Shown: positions 61,623 to 64,000 of the stretch, piece by piece
Position numbering within the stretch: the stretch's first letter is position 1
How the letters are laid out: each line of letters opens with the position of its first letter
DNA from: Pseudomonadales bacterium
Lineage (GTDB): Bacteria; Pseudomonadota; Gammaproteobacteria; Pseudomonadales; Azotimanducaceae
Reading direction: 5' to 3'
DNA length: 64,000 nt
Assembly: GCA_041395945.1 (NCBI GenBank)
Contig: JAWKZN010000001.1
Coordinates: 1,054,001 to 1,118,000 of the forward strand
The notes under the pieces: model-generated
What the model was told of the DNA's origin: nothing
Databases searched by the model: none
What the model saw: the letters and a program-made list of their open reading frames with translations, nothing else
Program-made: the position numbers and the translations under genes

Positions 61623-62861
61623 ATGCAGGCAGTGCTCGGCGTCGGCGTTCTGGTGGGTCTTGCCTGGATTCTGAGCGAAGCCAGAGAACAGGTGCGCTGG
61701 CGCGTGGTCGTAGTGGGTCTGGTCATTCAGCTGTTGCTCGCCTTTGTGCTGTTGCGGGTGCCGTTTTTCAGCGAGTGGCTGCTGCTGCTCAACTCGGTGG
61801 TGCACGCGATCGAGCGGGCGACCATGGTGGGTGCGAGCTTCGTGTTCGGCTACCTCAGTGGTGGACCGCAGCCGTTCGAGGTTACGGCGGGTGGCGCGCT
61901 GTATCTCTTCGCCTTTCGGGTTCTGCCCCAGATACTGCTTTTCAGTGTGCTGGTCGCCCTGTTCTGGTACTGGCGCATTCTGCCCGCGGTGATCCGGGGC
62001 TTTGGTGCCGTGCTGCGACGGCTGATGGGCATCAGCGGCCCCCTGGGTACTGCGGCAGCATCCAGTGTGTTTCTGGGTATGGTTGAGACACCGCTCGTTG
62101 TGCGGGCCTATCTCGCCAGCATGTCGCGTTCCGAGCTTTTCACGGTGATGACCTGTGGCATGTCGACCGTTGCCGGTTCGATCATGGTGCTCTACGCCAG
62201 CGTCCTGCTTCCGGTGATCCCGGGGGCGCTCGGTCATGTGCTCATCGCCTCGGTCATCAACGTGATTGGTGCGGTGTTCATTTCACGACTCATGATTCCG
62301 GCACCGGCGGGGGTGCCAGCCCAGGCAACAGAGACCGGCCTGCATTATTCGAGCAATATGGATGCGATCACCCAGGGCACCGCAGACGGCCTGCGGCTGG
62401 CAGTGAACGTGGGCGCGATGGTGATCGTGCTGGTGAGTCTGGTGGCGCTGGTGAACCAGGCGTTCGAGTCAGTCATTGTGCTCGGCGCACCGCTGACACT
62501 GGAGCGCATCATGGGCTGGGTGTTTGCGCCCGTGGCCTGGCTGATGGGCATTCCCTGGGCCGAGGCCCAGGCTGCCGGTGCGCTGCTCGGCACCAAACTG
62601 ATTCTCAACGAACTGGTCGCCTATCTGCAGCTGGCGGCGCTGCCCGAGGGTACCCTGAGCAAGGACAGCGTGCTGGTGATGACCTACGGTCTGTGCGGTT
62701 TTGCCAACTTCGGCAGTCTCGGGATCATGCTCGGCGGGCTCAATACCCTCGTCCCCGAACGACGCAGTGAAATATTAAACATAGCTCCTAAGACGTTGAT
62801 ATCAGGAACTATTGTTACCTGCATTACCGGCGCGGTGGTGGCACTGGCGGGGTTGATCTAG
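61623..62861 (+). CDS. concentrative nucleoside transporter (NupC/CNT family)
   Basis: 412 residues, about ten TM segments. CNT motifs include GASFVFGYLSGG, GMVETPLVVRAYLASMSRSE, CGMSTVAGSIMVLY and a C-terminal LGTKLILNELVAYLQLA plus YGLCGFANFGSLGIMLGG. It imports nucleosides with Na+ or H+. It starts 23 bases after the PPTase stop. Its stop overlaps the end of the threonine aldolase gene on the other strand. Confidence 0.93.
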   Translation: MQAVLGVGVLVGLAWILSEAREQVRWRVVVVGLVIQLLLAFVLLRVPFFSEWLLLLNSVVHAIERATMVGASFVFGYLSGGPQPFEVTAGGALYLFAFRVLPQILLFSVLVALFWYWRILPAVIRGFGAVLRRLMGISGPLGTAAASSVFLGMVETPLVVRAYLASMSRSELFTVMTCGMSTVAGSIMVLYASVLLPVIPGALGHVLIASVINVIGAVFISRLMIPAPAGVPAQATETGLHYSSNMDAITQGTADGLRLAVNVGAMVIVLVSLVALVNQAFESVIVLGAPLTLERIMGWVFAPVAWLMGIPWAEAQAAGALLGTKLILNELVAYLQLAALPEGTLSKDSVLVMTYGLCGFANFGSLGIMLGGLNTLVPERRSEILNIAPKTLISGTIVTCITGAVVALAGLI

Positions 62862-63874
62862 CAGCCGGTTGCACTCCGGGGAAAGGCGCGAATGGCTGCC
62901 TCGATCGCGGCGACGTCGTCGTCGCTGACGTCCAGGTGTACGACCCATCTTGGACCTCGAATCCGGATACTGAACTGGGAGAAATGCGCGATGAGGCGCT
63001 GCATATCTGCTTCCGCGCATTTCACGAATACCATGTTCGTATGCGCCCGGGCCGATCCGGCCAGGTGTTCGTTCATCACCGCAGCGATCCGTGCTGCTCT
63101 GTCATGGTCTTCTGCGAGACGATGGACATTGTGCTCGAGGGCATAGAGTCCTGCCGCCGCAATGACACCGGCCTGGCGCATGCCGCCGCCCACCATCTTG
63201 CGCCAGCGGCGCGCGGCGCGGATGAAGTCGCGGGTACCCACCAGCACCGATCCGACGGGTGCGCCAAGGCCTTTGGAAAGACATACCGAGACGCTGTCGC
63301 AATGCGCGGCAATGGCCTGTGGGGCGCTTTGTGTTGCCACCACGGCGTTGAAGTAACGGGCGCCGTCGAGATGCAGTGCGAGCTGGTGTTTCGAGACCAG
63401 GGCGCGCGCCCGCGCAAAGTAGTCGGGGCCCGCGGCTCTGCCGGCCTGGGTGTTTTCGAGACAGAGCAGGCGCGTCCGGGCGAAGTGCACGTCATCGGGT
63501 TTGATGAGTGTTTCCACAGTGGCGAGGTCCAGAGTGCCGTCCGCTGCGAAGGGCAGGGTCTGGGGCTGAATACCGCCCAGGGCGGCCGCCCCACCGCCTT
63601 CATACCAGAACGTGTGCGCTGTCGCGCCGGCGATGTATTCGTCGCCGCGCTGGCAGTGGGTGAGCAGGGCGATCAGATTGGACTGGGTACCGGATGCGAC
63701 GAACAGACCGGCCTGTTTCCCCAGCATTTCCGCTGTGCGAGCTTCCAGTGCGTTGACGGTCGGATCTTCGCCGTACACATCGTCGCCGACCTCGGCCCGG
63801 TACATGGCGTCCCGCATGCCCGGACTCGGCCGGGTCACGGTATCGCTGCGCAGATCAATCCAGTGGTCGCTCAT
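62858..63874 (-). CDS. ltaE: low-specificity L-threonine aldolase
   Basis: 338 residues. Hallmarks: WIDLRSDTVTRPSPGMRDAM, DDVYGEDPTVNALE, and the PLP lysine in CLSKGLGAPVGSVLVG. It is a fold-type I PLP enzyme splitting L-threonine or allo-threonine to glycine plus acetaldehyde. The start is set at ATG 63874 (MSDHWID); a TTG at 63895 is upstream in frame. Confidence 0.92.
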   Translation of the reverse strand: MSDHWIDLRSDTVTRPSPGMRDAMYRAEVGDDVYGEDPTVNALEARTAEMLGKQAGLFVASGTQSNLIALLTHCQRGDEYIAGATAHTFWYEGGGAAALGGIQPQTLPFAADGTLDLATVETLIKPDDVHFARTRLLCLENTQAGRAAGPDYFARARALVSKHQLALHLDGARYFNAVVATQSAPQAIAAHCDSVSVCLSKGLGAPVGSVLVGTRDFIRAARRWRKMVGGGMRQAGVIAAAGLYALEHNVHRLAEDHDRAARIAAVMNEHLAGSARAHTNMVFVKCAEADMQRLIAHFSQFSIRIRGPRWVVHLDVSDDDVAAIEAAIRAFPRSATGC

Positions 63875-63932
63875 GAGGGTGCCTGATGGTGGCAATTGCT
63901 GCGGATCAGTAACCGCCTGTTCTGATTCGACA

Positions 63933-63959
63933 CAAAAAAAAGGCCGGGAAACCCGGCCT
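63933..63959 (-). terminator. rho-independent terminator on the minus strand
   Basis: AGGCCGGG / CCCGGCCT with a 3-base loop (8-bp stem) and, on the minus strand, a following run of eight T (AAAAAAAA on the plus strand). It ends a minus-strand gene whose 3' end lies right of 63960, outside or at the edge of the window, upstream of ltaE. Confidence 0.85.
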
Positions 63960-64000
63960 GGTAGTTGTTTTCCTTAAGATCTTCGGGCTCGTCAGTTGGA

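Noticed and set aside
1..64000. CRISPR arrays, insertion sequences, rRNA genes
   Set aside because: No regularly spaced repeats of CRISPR size, no transposase-like frames with terminal inverted repeats, and no rRNA sequence recognised.

Overview
The window looks like chromosomal DNA of a GC-rich gammaproteobacterium. The gacA(uvrY)-uvrC-pgsA order, a CsrA, an RmuC, a LexA-type SOS box of the gammaproteobacterial form and a sigma-54 promoter all fit. The mixture of wax-ester/triacylglycerol synthases, polyhydroxyalkanoate (PHA) genes, a PEP-CTERM protein and a two-component system resembling the proteobacterial sortase-associated kind suggests a marine or hydrocarbon/lipid-using lineage. I cannot name the genus from sequence alone.

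Region 1 (1-5.8 kb): the 3' end of a glutaryl-CoA dehydrogenase-type gene, then gacA/uvrY, uvrC and pgsA. A WS/DGAT gene and a GNAT acetyltransferase follow, and then tRNA-Cys.

Region 2 (3.6-15.5 kb): a carbon-storage locus. It holds two WS/DGAT acyltransferases, two paralogous alpha/beta hydrolases, phaR, a phasin and a PHA synthase. Next come a stand-alone GYD-domain protein, a GYD-PlsC fusion, a monoacylglycerol-lipase-like hydrolase and a HAD phosphatase, ending at tRNA-Leu(UAA). A well-formed sigma-54 promoter with an IHF site precedes the second WS/DGAT gene. Three TGC-rich repeats at exact 15-bp spacing precede the phasin gene and are a likely PhaR operator.

Region 3 (15.7-22.5 kb): a serine hydrolase, a hybrid histidine kinase, a secreted protein, a winged-helix/TPR regulator and a PilZ protein.

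Region 4 (22.5-27.2 kb): somewhat less GC-rich and full of orphan genes. It carries small secreted proteins, a gene broken by one stop codon, a two-TM protein paired with a voltage-sensor-type channel that lacks a recognisable K+ filter, and small unknowns. It abuts the 3' end of tRNA-Leu(UAG) with direct repeats, so it may be an old island. I found no integrase.

Region 5 (27.3-38.4 kb): a porin, an EstB-like serine hydrolase, an MFS transporter, an exported methyltransferase-like protein, a 2-hydroxyacid dehydrogenase, an HpcH/HpaI aldolase, a second hybrid kinase, rmuC and csrA.

Region 6 (38.4-44.5 kb): a LexA-box promoter in front of a FAN1-like VRR-NUC nuclease gene and a DinG/XPD-like helicase gene, then pyruvate kinase.

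Region 7 (44.5-53.8 kb): a TauE/SafE permease, then a tight MORN-repeat / Ser-Thr kinase / triple-FHA operon, an MBL-fold hydrolase, and a sensor kinase/response regulator pair of the 'dedicated sortase system' type without a sortase nearby.

Region 8 (54-64 kb): NAD-related and miscellaneous metabolism. PnuC overlaps a NadR-like kinase behind a 14-bp triple repeat. The rest are an aminoglycoside-phosphotransferase-fold kinase, a VWA/CoxE protein, a sirtuin, a DsbA-fold isomerase, a PEP-CTERM protein, a CPT-like kinase, a phosphopantetheinyl transferase, a NupC nucleoside transporter and threonine aldolase.

GacA (first operon) and CsrA (38 kb) are normally two ends of one post-transcriptional circuit that controls carbon storage, which suits the storage locus. 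All functional statements rest on motif recognition by eye; no database search was run.
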